Origin: Maniola hyperantus
Taxonomy: Eukaryota; Arthropoda; Insecta; Lepidoptera; Nymphalidae
Direction: 5' to 3'
NCBI RefSeq assembly: GCF_902806685.2
Contig: NC_048537.1
Coordinates: forward strand, 11,120,720-11,184,719
DNA: 64,000 bases
The notes under the pieces are model-generated. The model was not told where the DNA came from. It saw only the letters and a list, made by a program, of their open reading frames with translations, and searched no databases. The translations under genes and the position numbers were made by a program. This document shows positions 45,125-56,905 of this stretch, one piece after another (position 1 is the stretch's first letter; every line of letters starts with the position of its first letter).

Positions 45125-45579
45125 ATTATTACACCAGTACTTACTCATTTTAAACAAAAAAGGAAGTAGTTGAACTTAGTAAAGTAATAAATGTTTGTTA
45201 TTTGACATAGATGTAGAATTTGTCTCACCATAAATAAAACTACATTAAGTATAATATTAAATACTGTGGTATAATTTCAAGTTCTCTAAATTACCTTTAA
45301 AAATTAAATTACAAAATTCGAGATTCAACATACATTTTACTAAAAATAATATAGGTACACTTAAGCATTGACTTATATATTACTTCGTATGGCTATTTTG
45401 AACAAACAAAATGGCACGGACTCAGTGTTGCTTTAGCAACCTCAGTCTGGATTTCAAATGGGTTGTTCATGAGTATTTGGTTCTAAAACCGTAAAAAATT
45501 TTGTTCGCTTGACCATATCTTGTCATTTATATCGATGCACTAAGATAAATTTTTACCAATTAAGTATATTGGCAAGAAT
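45125..45579. other. Convergent 3' intergenic region of ANKRD49 and rod
   Basis: The sequence is 455 bp, AT-rich, and serves as 3' UTRs for both strands. AATAAA occurs on the plus strand near 45186 and 45234. No element or gene is seen. Confidence 0.6.
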
Positions 45580-48500
45580 TTATCTGTACAATTTTGGTGT
45601 TAAATTTTCGATTACATACATTGCACCTGATACAAGGTAACTTTCACTGTGGAGGTTTTTCAAGCTTATTATTAAATTTCTTTTATCAATTTTGCGGAGT
45701 TCACTGAGATTTTGTCTTGTTTCAGGAGACATATATGGCAATATTAAACAACCTAGTCCTAGACACTTACATCTAATACAGTTTTTCCATATTTCAATTA
45801 AGTCCTCATCTTTAATCACTGGACAAACTGGTAATAAATTTAATGCATTAAGACATTTGCTTTTTTGGCGATCAGTAATGGGATAATCGGCTCGTTGGAA
45901 TGGAGACAAAATTATAGCTCTCCATGCTGAATAAATAACATTATCAGGTGGATTTTGGACTTTTAAGAGTAAAGGAATCATTTCTTCATGTAAGGAATTA
46001 CGCAGTAACATAGGTATAATTTCTCGCATAAGCTGTACATTCCCAAATTTATTAGTCAACTCTGCTACAATTTTTAGACTTTCTATATTGTTTCCAGTAA
46101 CTTGTAACAATTGACCTAACGCGATAGTTTTATTCTGCATAAATGTAGCAACCACCCAGGGTACATCAATGTTTTCAAGCTTAACAACATACAAAAGCTC
46201 TAATAAAGACATCCACAGGACATCACGTTGACGATTAGTAACTTTGATAGCAGTGTCAGAATCAATTACGCTGATTAAACACTGTAGTGCACGAAGTTTT
46301 TTGCATTTGTTGTGATCACTTTCTTCATCAAAAGCAATTCTTGACAAATAAATTGCCCCCATTTTCGGGCAAGTAGCTTTTAAAATATATTTAGCTGTTA
46401 TTAAATCTTTAACTTCTAGACCATGTAGGCTTTTGTTATCTTTGTATGTTTTTTCAAGAATGTTTTCTAATATCTGTATTCTTATGGAGCTAATGTTTAT
46501 GCCGTTTTTATCAGCTATTTCATTTGCAGCGCGATTGATGTCGTGTCGAGAAAATTTTTCCACAAAATTTGGATGCAAATATAAAGCGTGTATAAGTTGC
46601 GCGGGCTCAGTGGAAAGACGTATGAGCTCTTCACACGCCCAATCTATTTTATGCAGGGCATGGCGAGTCGATAATGTAGAGTGCAGCTTTTCCATTTGCC
46701 TCACGGCACGATGGCCAGGTTGAAGAGTAGCCCAGCGCTGTGAAAATTGATAGCAAAGTTGAGCTGCAGCTACCTGATCTGCTCCTCTAGCACATCCTTG
46801 AAGAACATAAAAAAGACACGCACCCGCCCATTCCATATTTGCAATATGTCGTACACATCGATGAGCTGTACGGAGCAAAGGTTCTTCAAGGGATATTAAG
46901 CGCCAAGGCTCGGTATCCTTCGACTCATTATCGTTACTTTCGAATCTTTTGTGGTTTGTCATAGTTTGTTTCACAGCGTTACTGCAAATCATATCCTTAG
47001 CTGTCTGTATCTCGGCATCAAGCGAGAGTAATGCAACTACGGGTAACCAGCGTTCATATGTTTCTAAGGTAATTTCAGATTTTAAATTTGACCACATGTC
47101 CTCACGCATAAAAAGATGAAAGGGTAATCGGTAATGTCCAATTTCAGGAAACATTCCTTTAACTGAAAAGAGTTCAAATTCATATTGCTTGGGACTGCTT
47201 TTTCGCTGATAACCTTTCAAGAAATTCAGTAAGTAGTATTGCTTTAAATTTTTTGATTCATTACTTGGAGAAAATATCATTTCATAAATACACAAATAGA
47301 CTTCATAGAAATATGGATTAATCGAAACGAGGCATCCATGTATTATCAGTTCCCCATTTTTCCAAAAATCATTTAAAATGTCCTTTAAAAATTCTTTGAC
47401 TTCAATACTTTGCCAAATAACCTTGCACTTGGACATTAATTGTGCAAAATCATTTTCTATGGCAAGTTCACGAAAACCTAGTTCGTTTTCTACTATCTTG
47501 TATTTCAAATTCCAATTTGTCAGTACAGATACGAGTAGCAAGGAAAACCCGTCGTTCTGCGAAATACTTAGAGTTCGGCATAAATCGATAAGTCTCTCGA
47601 AGGTGGTATTCGGGCAATTTCGTAAAATATGAAAGAGTAGAACTTTGACATCCCATGTTTCTTCATTACTTTCCGGAAGGACAATTTCGGTTAAATTGAT
47701 ATTGAATTTAGATTTAAGGATATATTGGGGGGGATATGAAAAAGCACTTCCTGGAAGAATGTTTTCAAGTGCAAAAGTACGTCGAATAAGGGGGTTCGAA
47801 AGGAAATGCATTGCAGCTGGAGATAAAGATTCCGACTGCCCACGCAGTAGTTCTAAAATCCAAATTTTGTCTTCTGTTACTTCAGCACTCCTAAGAGTAA
47901 GTAATAAACTAGTTACTAAAACTTGATCCAAATCTTGTAGAGCAACTACTTTTGATAGTAGCCTTTTAGTAACTTGGTCTCTCACTTTAAAGAAGTCCTC
48001 GCAAAGAGTAGAGCCTGTTTTTATTGACTGTTTCAATATGTTTGCGAAAATACGAAAAGGAATGAAGTCACTTTTGCTAAATATATTTGTATGTTCTGAC
48101 TGCAAAAAAATATTCTCAGTAGAAGATGAACAATAATAATTAATTAAATCATTCAATGTGTTCAATGAAGACATAGGTAAAAATATATATTGAAATTTCC
48201 AAGCTATAGAAAGATTTTTTAAGATAACGCCAGCGTGTATCAACGTATTAAGTATCGACAAGTAATTAAGTAAACTGTGTAAATGTTCTTCGTCGCAATT
48301 AGACAAAACTTCTGATAGTATTTCGTACGACTCTAATAAAAGAGTAGAGTTTTGACCATCTTTGTATTGCGATAAAACAGATAAATCATTTTGTTTTGAA
48401 GGATTTCTTAGTATTAGAGATTCAATAAGCGCGCGTACATTTTTGCCTGAAGAAGTTCGGCGCAGTAGTGTCATTAGCTTTGATTGTTCCCCACTTATTA

Positions 48501-51496
48501 GTTGCAACATGCATTTTCCGCGTCCAGAACTTGAAATAACTTCCTCACTTTGTTTTAAATTGTTCAGCGCACTTTCGCGACTCTTACTGTTGTTGATGCT
48601 ATTTAAATTTAATGAAATGTTGAACGAATGTTTAAGATAGTACAGACTCTCAATTGAATTTATTTCAATGTTATCTAATAACAAAGATCCCTTTAGAAAA
48701 TCTGTATAATTTCTTTCTAACTGTGGGTTTGTAGTTTTACTTGTAATTATCTGTTCGAATTTATGTTGAATAGTTTTAATTAAAATTCGTTGGGTTCGAA
48801 AAGACAAGTTCTTGAAATTCTCTAATGCCAGTTTTGTTTCACAGTCTCGTAAACATCTGTCTATATATAACGTATTGGCGTAGTTGGCGTGGGTTGTTAA
48901 AATACTTGTGATAACTTTTAAATCATTCATATCAACAGATGGTGCGTTAATTAATTTGTGGATGACTAGTACATAATCCGTGCAGGTTAAATGAAAATTA
49001 TATTTCTTCAAAATAACTTTGATTTTTGAGTAATTTAGTTCCTTGTAAATTTCTTGCGCTAACGTGCGATCGGCGTCAGTAAGTGTAAAATTTTTGAAAG
49101 CTAGGGCAGCTGCTGCAGCAGCAGTCGTTAAGACATTCGTATCCCATGGCACATCTAATACTTTGAGAACGTTAAGTAGGCAATCTAATCTGTTGGTAGG
49201 GGAATGAAAGGAGTTAAGCAAAATTTTAAGACGATTACCATCAATACAACCCCCACTAATTGCTGCTTCACTTTCTACAAATGATCGTAGGGTGTCATCT
49301 ATTTCAAGTAAATGTCTTGAAGTGTAAGATGGCAAGCTCTCTTGCAGAAACAGTTCTAGGTCCTCTGTATAGCATCTGCGTAGCATAATAAGTGCAATTT
49401 CAGATGGACTCTGCGAACTGAACTCACTGAGCAACATGTTGATTTTATACTTCTCTTTTAGTTCCATTATGTAAGTTATGTGATCTTTTATAATATCAAG
49501 ATCATCAAGTGAAATAGGTCTCACACAGATAGATTTTATTGAAGTTTCTAAAACCTCTGTAATAGCTGCTATGAATTTTAACCCTATTTTAGGCCAATAT
49601 GGGGACTGCTCTAAAAGAAAAACTCTATCTGTGGTCCATTTTACAAACAAATCAATGTAAAATGGATTTTGATCCAACAGAGGTGGAACAAAGTTTCGAA
49701 ACCATATCGCAAGAGCGCCCATTTTAATATTGTAAGGTATAGCATTTAATATATTATTTACATCATCAGAGTGCAATGTATGCTTAATTTCAGTGTATTT
49801 TAACCAACATATTGTGGCTAGATCCAAATCAGACTTTGATATAAATGTCACACACAGTTCAATAAATTTTTGTTCGAATATGTTGATGCCCTCATAACAA
49901 TTACCTCCTTTAAAAAATATATATTCCAACAACTCTGTTTTTATTATAGTATCAGAAATCAAAGTAATAAGTTGTTGGTCACCTGTTGCATAAATTCGTT
50001 TTTGGAGGGGGTATACAATTGGCTTATACAACAGGTTGTGATAACAAAGCACTGACGCTATGTTGACAAGGAAGGCAAAATCATCAATTTCATGAAATAG
50101 TACCTGTACATGGGGCAGTATCTGCTCAGGTGTTTTAGAACTAGATAAGGTCTCGTCAATGTATGATTTCAATTGAAGTTTAAGTGTGTCTTGAGATGAA
50201 AGTTTTGTCTTGAATCCAATTGAGTAGTTGATGTCTTGATGTTCTGTACACGTTGACAATGCAGCATAGTGGACTCCAATCTGAAATTAAATTGTTATAT
50301 ATTTTACTAACATAAAACGTAATATGCAAATAAAAGCAAAGTATGTATATTGTTGTGTGTGTGTGTAAAATAGCTTATTGAATACACATTCCCAGTAATA
50401 CAACCAAATGTTACTCACTTCAGAGTAAACAACGAAACATATTTACTTAGACATAAAAAGTAGCCTATATTCATATCCGGGGCACACAACTTTGTCCATG
50501 TAGATTTATGTTTTTTAAAATCCCATGGGAGATCTTTGATTTACCAGGTCAACAGTAGCCTATCTATGTCGGTCCTCTGGATGTATGCTAACTCTGTATC
50601 CATCAAAGTACTTTGCTTGAAACACAACTCCAAAAAGTTAAGAGGTGCATGCCAAGGATCAATTCTGGCCGACGTCTTAACCACTAGGCTAACACCACTT
50701 ATGCATAATATTATAGCAAGTAGGTATATAAATTTACCTCCTCGTTACTCCATGTAATATAATATAGTATATCATTGTAAGGAGCCAATGGAATATATTG
50801 TGAACCAATATTTTCAAATTCAAAAATCAAATCAAACTTTTGATTGAGAATCCACATTTTAAAATCAGTAGCAACAACAATCATTCCATTCCAAAGAGAG
50901 ACATACTTTAGTTGGGGATGGATTGCAATCACATCAGTCAAGCCAGTAAATACACATTTTAAAATGAGTTTTCCTGAATCAATACAGATATCCATTCCAT
51001 TATGTACATTTCTAGTATCATAGTGTATTGCATTGACAGGTATTGGTGCTTTATCCAAGTAGACACTGGTTTCCTTTGTATTTTTATCAAATTCTTCCTC
51101 CAAAGCATCATTAGTGATTGAGGTAACCAGCCGTTCACCACTTTCGCTTACCAAAATTAACTGGGGACCGTAAATAGCAAATCGTCGAACCTTGTAATTT
51201 GCATTACTTATGCATTTAATTTCCATTAGAGCACCCCTTCTCAGGCTAATAACGAAGAGTTCTCCTGAATTTAAAGCCACCCAAATATTTTCATTGTATA
51301 TTATTTGATATACTATAAGACTTTGAAATGAATGTACAATAATTGTTTGGATTTCATTTGGATCTGCAATATCTAAAATATGAACAGTCTTTTTGTTTTC
51401 GTAAATCACTATTTTTGGATAAATCAGCTCAGCGTGTACGCAGCTTAATGTATCAAACCCGCTGATTTTCTTTACACACGATCGTATTATCGTCAT
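45580..51496 (-). CDS. rod: Rough deal (Rod/KNTC1), RZZ kinetochore complex subunit, 2 coding exons, 1819 aa
   Basis: Exons are 50738..51496 (253 codons) and 45580..50280 (1566 codons plus stop); the single 457-bp coding intron is GT-AG, phase 0. The start ATG at 51496 has an in-frame TAA two codons upstream. Residues 1-253 form a beta-propeller-like N-terminus (short strand repeats such as IYENKKTVHILDIAD, WVALNSGELFVISL). The rest is an all-helical solenoid. The C-terminal third matches the Rod_C region: RLPFHLFM (near residue 1305), GADQVAAAQLCYQFSQRW (near 1425), PAQLIHALYLHP and AANEIADKNGIN (near 1500), in the order seen in human KNTC1 (RLPFHLIF, PAHLIVSLYEHP, AAKEIAEVNEIN). In animals Rod with Zwilch and ZW10 forms the RZZ complex that recruits dynein and Mad1 to kinetochores for the spindle checkpoint. 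The protein is shorter than human KNTC1 (about 2200 aa) and fly Rod (about 2090 aa), with a reduced propeller. The related NBAS family was rejected because these C-terminal motifs are Rod-specific. Confidence 0.94.
50460..50700. repeat. Repeat debris in the rod intron
   Basis: 'taaaatcccatgggagatc' is dispersed repeat A-like, and 'aagaggtgcatgccaaggat' plus 'cttaaccactaggctaacac' is a tRNA-SINE fragment on the minus strand. Both are degraded. Confidence 0.55.
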
Positions 51497-51809
51497 TATT
51501 TACATCGAATTTTTAAGACCAACAAATTAATGTCTGTGTTTTGAACTTTTCTATTTTTCACCACTTTTTTGACTTTCACAAAAGCTAATAATTACATAAT
51601 ATGTAACAGTATGTAACGTACATTTTTTAAAATTTAAAATTGTCTGTCGATATCGTTGACATTTGGTTAATTTTTTTTAACTGGCTTTATGGCTCTGGAT
51701 TCTAGCCTTTTTGAGCCTACATTTGGTTTCAATCCTGGTGAAACCATAGACTAATAACATGGCGGAATTATTGCAGACCATGAATCTATTGTAAATAATA
51801 TACCGTAGA

Positions 51810-52190
51810 CTGAGTAAAAAAGCTAGACTAAAGTACTGTGTAACCGCGTCTGAGATAGCGATAGCACGATGTAACGATGAATATCACGACAATCACCATT
51901 GTTTAGTAGTCAATATTTGTATTAACCGATCAACAATATTTGTATTAAACGTTTTTATGTAAAAACAAGTAAATAACTAATGAGAAATACAGTGACGCCA
52001 CGAATTCTCAAAGTTTGTTTTGCAACTAAAGTTGTATTCCTTGAAGAAAATCGGTTACACGATAAGGGCCAAAAAATAGGTTAGCTGCGTCTCTGTTTAT
52101 CACATTAGTAACTTTATCTGTGCTCTCTTTTTAGTGCGAATGAGAAAGCAAACGTTCCTGCATCTACCTTTATTACTCTATCTACGTATT
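51810..52190 (-). mobile_element. Foldback family 3, copy 2 with both termini
   Basis: The left terminus is ACCGTAGACTGAGTAAAAAA and the right terminus 'tttattactctatctacgta', its inverted counterpart. The body from about 51950 is the reverse complement of 3733..4018. It is about 380 bp and non-coding. It lies about 310 bp upstream of the rod start codon. Confidence 0.75.
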
Positions 52191-52574
52191 ATACCCATGT
52201 CCCATACCCATACCTATAAAAGTCAATGATTAGACCCTCACTAATTAATAAGTATCTTTGTTTGTAAGTAATTTTCCAGATTTCTGTTAAAATATTCAGT
52301 TATTAAAGTTACACGGTCGCGAGAATTTACATAGGTACAAATCTTCAAGCCCGTGTAATTTTAAAACTAGTTACGTAGAGTTTAATTTTCAAATGGGAAA
52401 CAATCTACGTATGTTTGGAGTAGACATGTGTCCGCTATACCTTAACGTAACTGAAAACACTTGCCGTGCCTATAGCGTACCGTATCGTTATAGTCGTAGC
52501 TAGCAACGGTTATCAGCTATCATTTATGATGAACCACCTGACAACGCAACGCTGCCAACTGGCAACTGACAATG

Positions 52575-53125
52575 CATTGTTTGGTTTTTTGGTAACTAGA
52601 AACGCAATAATTATGCCTTCTCTTTCTTTCTAAGTGTTTCCTCACTGAAAGCTGAGAAGGAGCGGTTATTGGCTACTGGCTTAGTAACTAAGATCTTGAT
52701 AAACCAAAGCCGACTTTATCTCTATTACGCTAAGGCTTAACTGTACAAGTACTTGTCCATTACACTTTGATCTATCAATCTTATTACAGTTAACCTTAGA
52801 ATAATAGAGATAAGGTCCTCTTTGGTTTATCAATCTTCGTGAAATGTTTTTGGTTAACTGGACTGTGGCAAACTATCCGTGCAGGCGTCCACTATAGTTT
52901 GACCATGTCAATGATCATTATAATTAAACTTTGCTGCTATGAACTTAAGGTTGTGATTACTTCACGATATTCATGAAAGTAAAATTGGTCTTATTTTGGT
53001 GAAATATGCGCGCGCTAACTATACATACTGCATTGATACGGCAGCTAAGCAGCTAACTTAGTTACAACAATAGAAACCGTTGCGCGTTGCGCATATTAAA
53101 TTAGTTGAAACACAACTCTGATACC
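52575..53125 (+). repeat. Duplicated 0.55-kb unit, copy 1, with internal hairpin
   Basis: It runs from 'ttggttttttggtaactaga' to 'gttgaaacacaactctgat'. A near-identical direct copy is at 54322..54847. Inside, 52698..52743 and 52787..52831 form a stem of about 45 bp (GATAAACCAAAG pairing with CTTTGGTTTATC, and TTATCTCTATTA pairing with TAATAGAGATAA). No open frame. Most likely a foldback transposable element. Confidence 0.8.
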
Positions 53126-53644
53126 GATTGGATTGTGCTCGCGGCTGATTGGTCCGACGTGCACGCACACTTACGTAATGTCGGCGTATACGACGCGCGA
53201 CGTAACCACAAGTCACAAGTAAAGTTCACTCGCCTTCGTGAATTGCAAGAACTGTAAGTATTTAGGTATATTAGATTAGAAAAAGAGCATCAAAAGCAAA
53301 AGGAGTAGGTATAAATGAAAGATAGGTATTTAAAATAAAAATCTATTTTTTCTTTATATTAAATAGGCACATGCACATAATATTATACGAGTAGGTAGAT
53401 AAATTTCGCAGAATATACCTACTGCAAAACAAAACATGTCACGTCGTTTTATGATTTATGATACTTATAAATATTGTACCTACTTATTAATAAAATATCT
53501 AGGTATTAAAAATCGTATCGGTAACAACACAGTTAATATAACTATATTATTACCTACTTATTACTAATCAAACTCATTAGCAAAGCTCATAACTATTCGA
53601 GGTACGCTAAGAACTATTAGATACACCTATCTATTTAGTACCTA
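53126..53644. other. Spacer between duplicated unit 1 and a foldback element
   Basis: The sequence is AT-rich with 'ggtaggta'-type short repeats. No gene or recognised element. Confidence 0.4.
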
Positions 53645-53806
53645 TAGTACGCGACAGTTCGAGATGGCAAGCGGGGTGGGGACACCCCGCACACCCGCAC
53701 AGCCCCCGCGCTAATCCGGTGCGGGATAATGTGGGTGACGTGACGGTGCATGTGCGGGGCGTCCGCTTGCCTCATACCATTGCTATCTCGCTCTGTCGCG
53801 TACGAT
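53645..53806 (+). mobile_element. Foldback family 1 copy with clear termini
   Basis: The left end is GTACGCGACAGTTCGAGATG and the right end is GCTATCTCGCTCTGTCGCGT followed by AC. The core is GC-rich ('ggacaccccgcacacccgca'). It is the best-preserved terminal inverted repeat pair of the six copies. Confidence 0.8.
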
Positions 53807-53839
53807 TCCCAAGTTATCAATAATAGATAGAGGTACATT

Positions 53840-53940
53840 TAACGAACCAGTGGTAGATGCATCCGACTATTCGTAAGCACTTGTAAAAGTTTATACGAAT
53901 AAAAAAAGATATTCATTTTCATTTCATTTTCATTTTCAGA
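53840..53940 (+). mobile_element. Non-LTR/SINE 3' tail
   Basis: 'acgaaccagtggtagatgca', 'tccgactattcgtaagcact' and a (TTTCA)n-like tail match the nested tail at 1587..1710. Here it lies beside a foldback family 1 copy, not inside it. Confidence 0.7.
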
Positions 53941-54321
53941 ACTGATGTATAACTCCAATTTACAACAAAGTATAATAAATAGGTAACTAGGTAATTAGTA
54001 TCCAATGTGTAACAAATAAAACTTTCTTTTTTGTAAATAAAAACAATAAACAGAAATTTTGAGTATAATTTAAACTATAAAATAAAAAATCGCATCTCAT
54101 TATGTAGATATACATACCTACTTAACTATTGAGGTCACACTTTAAAGTTAAAGTTTAGATCAGTCAGTAACATTTGTATGAAACCGTGTTTTAGTTTAGC
54201 TAATATTAATTAAAATAAGGTTAAGGCACTATTTGAAGGCCTTTAAAAGTTATGGTACCTAATTTAGCTGGTATTATTTTGGTGGATCAGTTTTTTAGGG
54301 TTCCGCATTAAATCATCATTG

Positions 54322-54847
54322 TTTCGTTTTTTGGTAACTAGAAACGCAATAATTATGCCTTCTCTTTCTTTCTGTCACTGAAAGCTGAGAAGGAGCGGTT
54401 ATTGGCTACCGGCTTAGTAACTAAGAACTTGATAAACCAAAGCCGACCTTATCTCTTTTACGCTAAGGCTTAACTGTACAAGTACTTGTCCATTACACTT
54501 TGATCTATCAATCTTAATACAGTTAGCCTTAGAGTAATAGAGATAAGGTCCTCTTTGGTTTATCAATCTTCGTGAAATGTTTTTGGTTAACTGGATTGGG
54601 GCAAACTATTCGTGCAGGCGTCCACTATAGTTTGACCTTTGTCAATGATCATTATAATTAAACTTTGCTGCTATGAACTTAAGGTTGTGATTACTTCACG
54701 ATATTCATGAAAGTAAAATTGGTTTTATTTTAGTGAATATGCGCGCGCTAGCTATACAGACGGTATTGATACGGCAGCTAGCTTAGTTACTACTACGGAA
54801 ACCGCTGCGCGTTGCGCATATTAAATTAGTTGAAACACAACTCTGAT
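54322..54847 (+). repeat. Duplicated 0.55-kb unit, copy 2
   Basis: It runs from 'tttcgttttttggtaactag' to 'tgaaacacaactctgatgcc' and keeps the internal hairpin of copy 1. It differs by small deletions, for example loss of about 14 bp after TTCTTTCT ('aagtgtttcc' in copy 1). It has the same orientation, offset by about 1.75 kb. Confidence 0.8.
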
Positions 54848-56390
54848 GCCGATATTCGGCAACGGTTATCAATATTGGTATTGAAACTAAATAACTGTTG
54901 ATTAACCGTTGCCAGAAATAGCCAATAACGCCCATCTTTAGTGTGTACGTCTGCCTTTCTAGGTATGCTACACCTGTTTATTCGAGTAACTAGGTAGGTA
55001 GGTACTCATGCCATTGACTTGAAATAATATTTTTTTATAATAATTCTCGCTCAATATTATTGCAAATGGAAGAATTAAAAAAATTAAGTACTTATTATTA
55101 CAACATGTAATTGCAAAAGGGCCGAAATTTTAAAATGGGGCTACTACCTAGATCTGTGGGCTATTTATTGTAAAAGGGCTACATTTGCAGTTTGTACATT
55201 CTGAAATAGATTTTTATTTATTTGTTAGCGTCTTTGTTTTTGACCTACCTATTTATAATGAAAAGTGGCAAAAAATACCGTTCCCCTTATCTTCGACGTT
55301 TGCAAAGCAAACAATCGGAAATGATTAGAGTTGAAGAAATAAAACGAAGTCTCTAACTAGCACAGTTTTTTAGAAGTCACCATTAAAGGTTATTGGTCCT
55401 AAATACTTTGGATGCGATCTTAAATAAAAGGGCTTTGTTTTTGAGACTAGAATAATTTAACTGAATAACTATGTACCTACATAAATTATATTTCTTTCCA
55501 AGCTACGGAACTCTCGATGGAAGCCCCTAACTCGCACTTAGCTGGTTTTTAATAATAATATAAGTACGCCACAGACCACAGTTCACAATAAATAATTTAA
55601 ATAGGTACCTACACATTCAACTTGTTTAAAGAACTGACAATTCGGTGAAATGCCCTTGAAGGACCATAACAAAGTAATAAACGTCGTAAAATTTTTATTT
55701 GTATAGGTACCCTTTTTACTTAAAACAATTTACGTAATTTATATTTTGTTCATAACATGGTAAGCAAGTGAGTGTTATTTAGACTATAATATATTCTATA
55801 CTTATAGGCTGGAAAACTAAATATACCTATTTAATACTTTACAGCTACAAATAGTAAAATAACTGATCTATAAATAGCTGCTAACATCTAGGCACTATTG
55901 TGATTGACTAAAGTATCTACATTGCAGTCTTGAGTCTACTCAGACGGACTGCTTTTGAAGTTCTGTGAAACAAATGCGCTCACGGTTGTGAAACCGTTTC
56001 AGCTTTGGTCGGCCAATGGTCGAGTTAATTACACGGTTGCCAAATGCCAACGAGTCATTGCGTTGGAACCTTCGAGTAGTAAAGAAACACGGCGACCCCT
56101 CGCTTGTCTATACTAAAATCCAAATGCAGTCCTTCTGTTTAGACATTAATAAGTAAATATACCTACATACTGTAAATTCTCGTAAAATATCATGTGCTAT
56201 GTTATATAATTCAGCACTGGGTAAGTATATACCTACCTATCAAATTTTACTGTAGGTATACCTATATCAAGCTTTCTTAAGCAACTTAATAGGTAGATAC
56301 GCGTAGATTGTGTATTAGTTATTACTATATATCATAAGTATACAAACTCATGCCAAAAGAGCTCAGGTGGGCTATTTCGGCATGGCTCCT
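54848..56390. other. Spacer without recognised gene
   Basis: The sequence is AT-rich with short 'taggtacctac' repeats. No exon-like segment, splice-paired frame or named repeat was found. Confidence 0.4.
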
Positions 56391-56392
56391 TA

Positions 56393-56680
56393 ATGAGAGC
56401 TATCAAAAGGGCTCTTGCCACCATATACCTAAATACCTACGGCAGGGATTACTTGGTCGGGATGATGGTAAGAGATCTGATGAATATTGACGCTGGTTCC
56501 CTGGGAACGGGGGCGGCCCTGATGTGGGAAGCAACGTACGTTGACACATTGGCCCCATGTGATATCAGGGAGACAGCATGAAAAACGGGAGCCGTAGCAA
56601 AAATGGCTGAAAACGGTAAGCGCTGCAATTCAGTCTTACTTGCCAAATTGCCCTGTCGGCCTATCATCTACTATCCTATT
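56393..56680 (+). pseudogene. Retroelement-associated coding fragment (WxxTxVDTLAP type)
   Basis: The plus-strand peptide contains GTGAALMWEATYVDTLAPCD, then a stop, then KTGAVAKMAENGKRCNSVLL. In my recollection the block W(D/E)xTxVDTLAP followed by an AxxAE stretch recurs in lepidopteran retroelement-associated frames. The internal stop shows it is degenerate. Host class not determined. Confidence 0.45.
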
Positions 56681-56714
56681 GCTAACCAAATGCAAACATA
56701 AAATTGCTGAAAAA

Positions 56715-56905
56715 GCTGTGGTAGGCTTGTGACTAAGACGTCGACCTCGCATTTGGGCGTCTGCGGTTCGATCGCGGGCACGCACGCACTTCGGAGCTAT
56801 GTGCGTTTTTAGCTATCAAGTACCTACCACTTGCTCTAACATCGTAAGGAAACCTGCATACTTGAGAGTACTCAAAGGTTATAAAGTCTACCAATCAGCA
56901 AGTTA
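56715..56905 (+). mobile_element. Diverged tRNA-derived SINE
   Basis: 'agctgtggtaggcttgtgac' and 'gcggttcgatcgcgggcacg' are the A/B-box head. 'catcgtaaggaaacctgcat' and 'actcaaaggttataaagtct' are body motifs shared with 31655..31945. Confidence 0.65.

Noticed and set aside
46433..48640. Antisense open frames within rod
   Set aside because: They are shadow frames opposite a continuous 4.7-kb coding exon with Rod homology. None has its own domain or splice context.
45580..51496. NBAS/Sec39 assignment for the large minus-strand gene
   Set aside because: The propeller-plus-solenoid plan is shared, but the C-terminal motifs (RLPFHL, PAQLIHALYLHP, AANEIA) follow KNTC1/Rod order, not NBAS.
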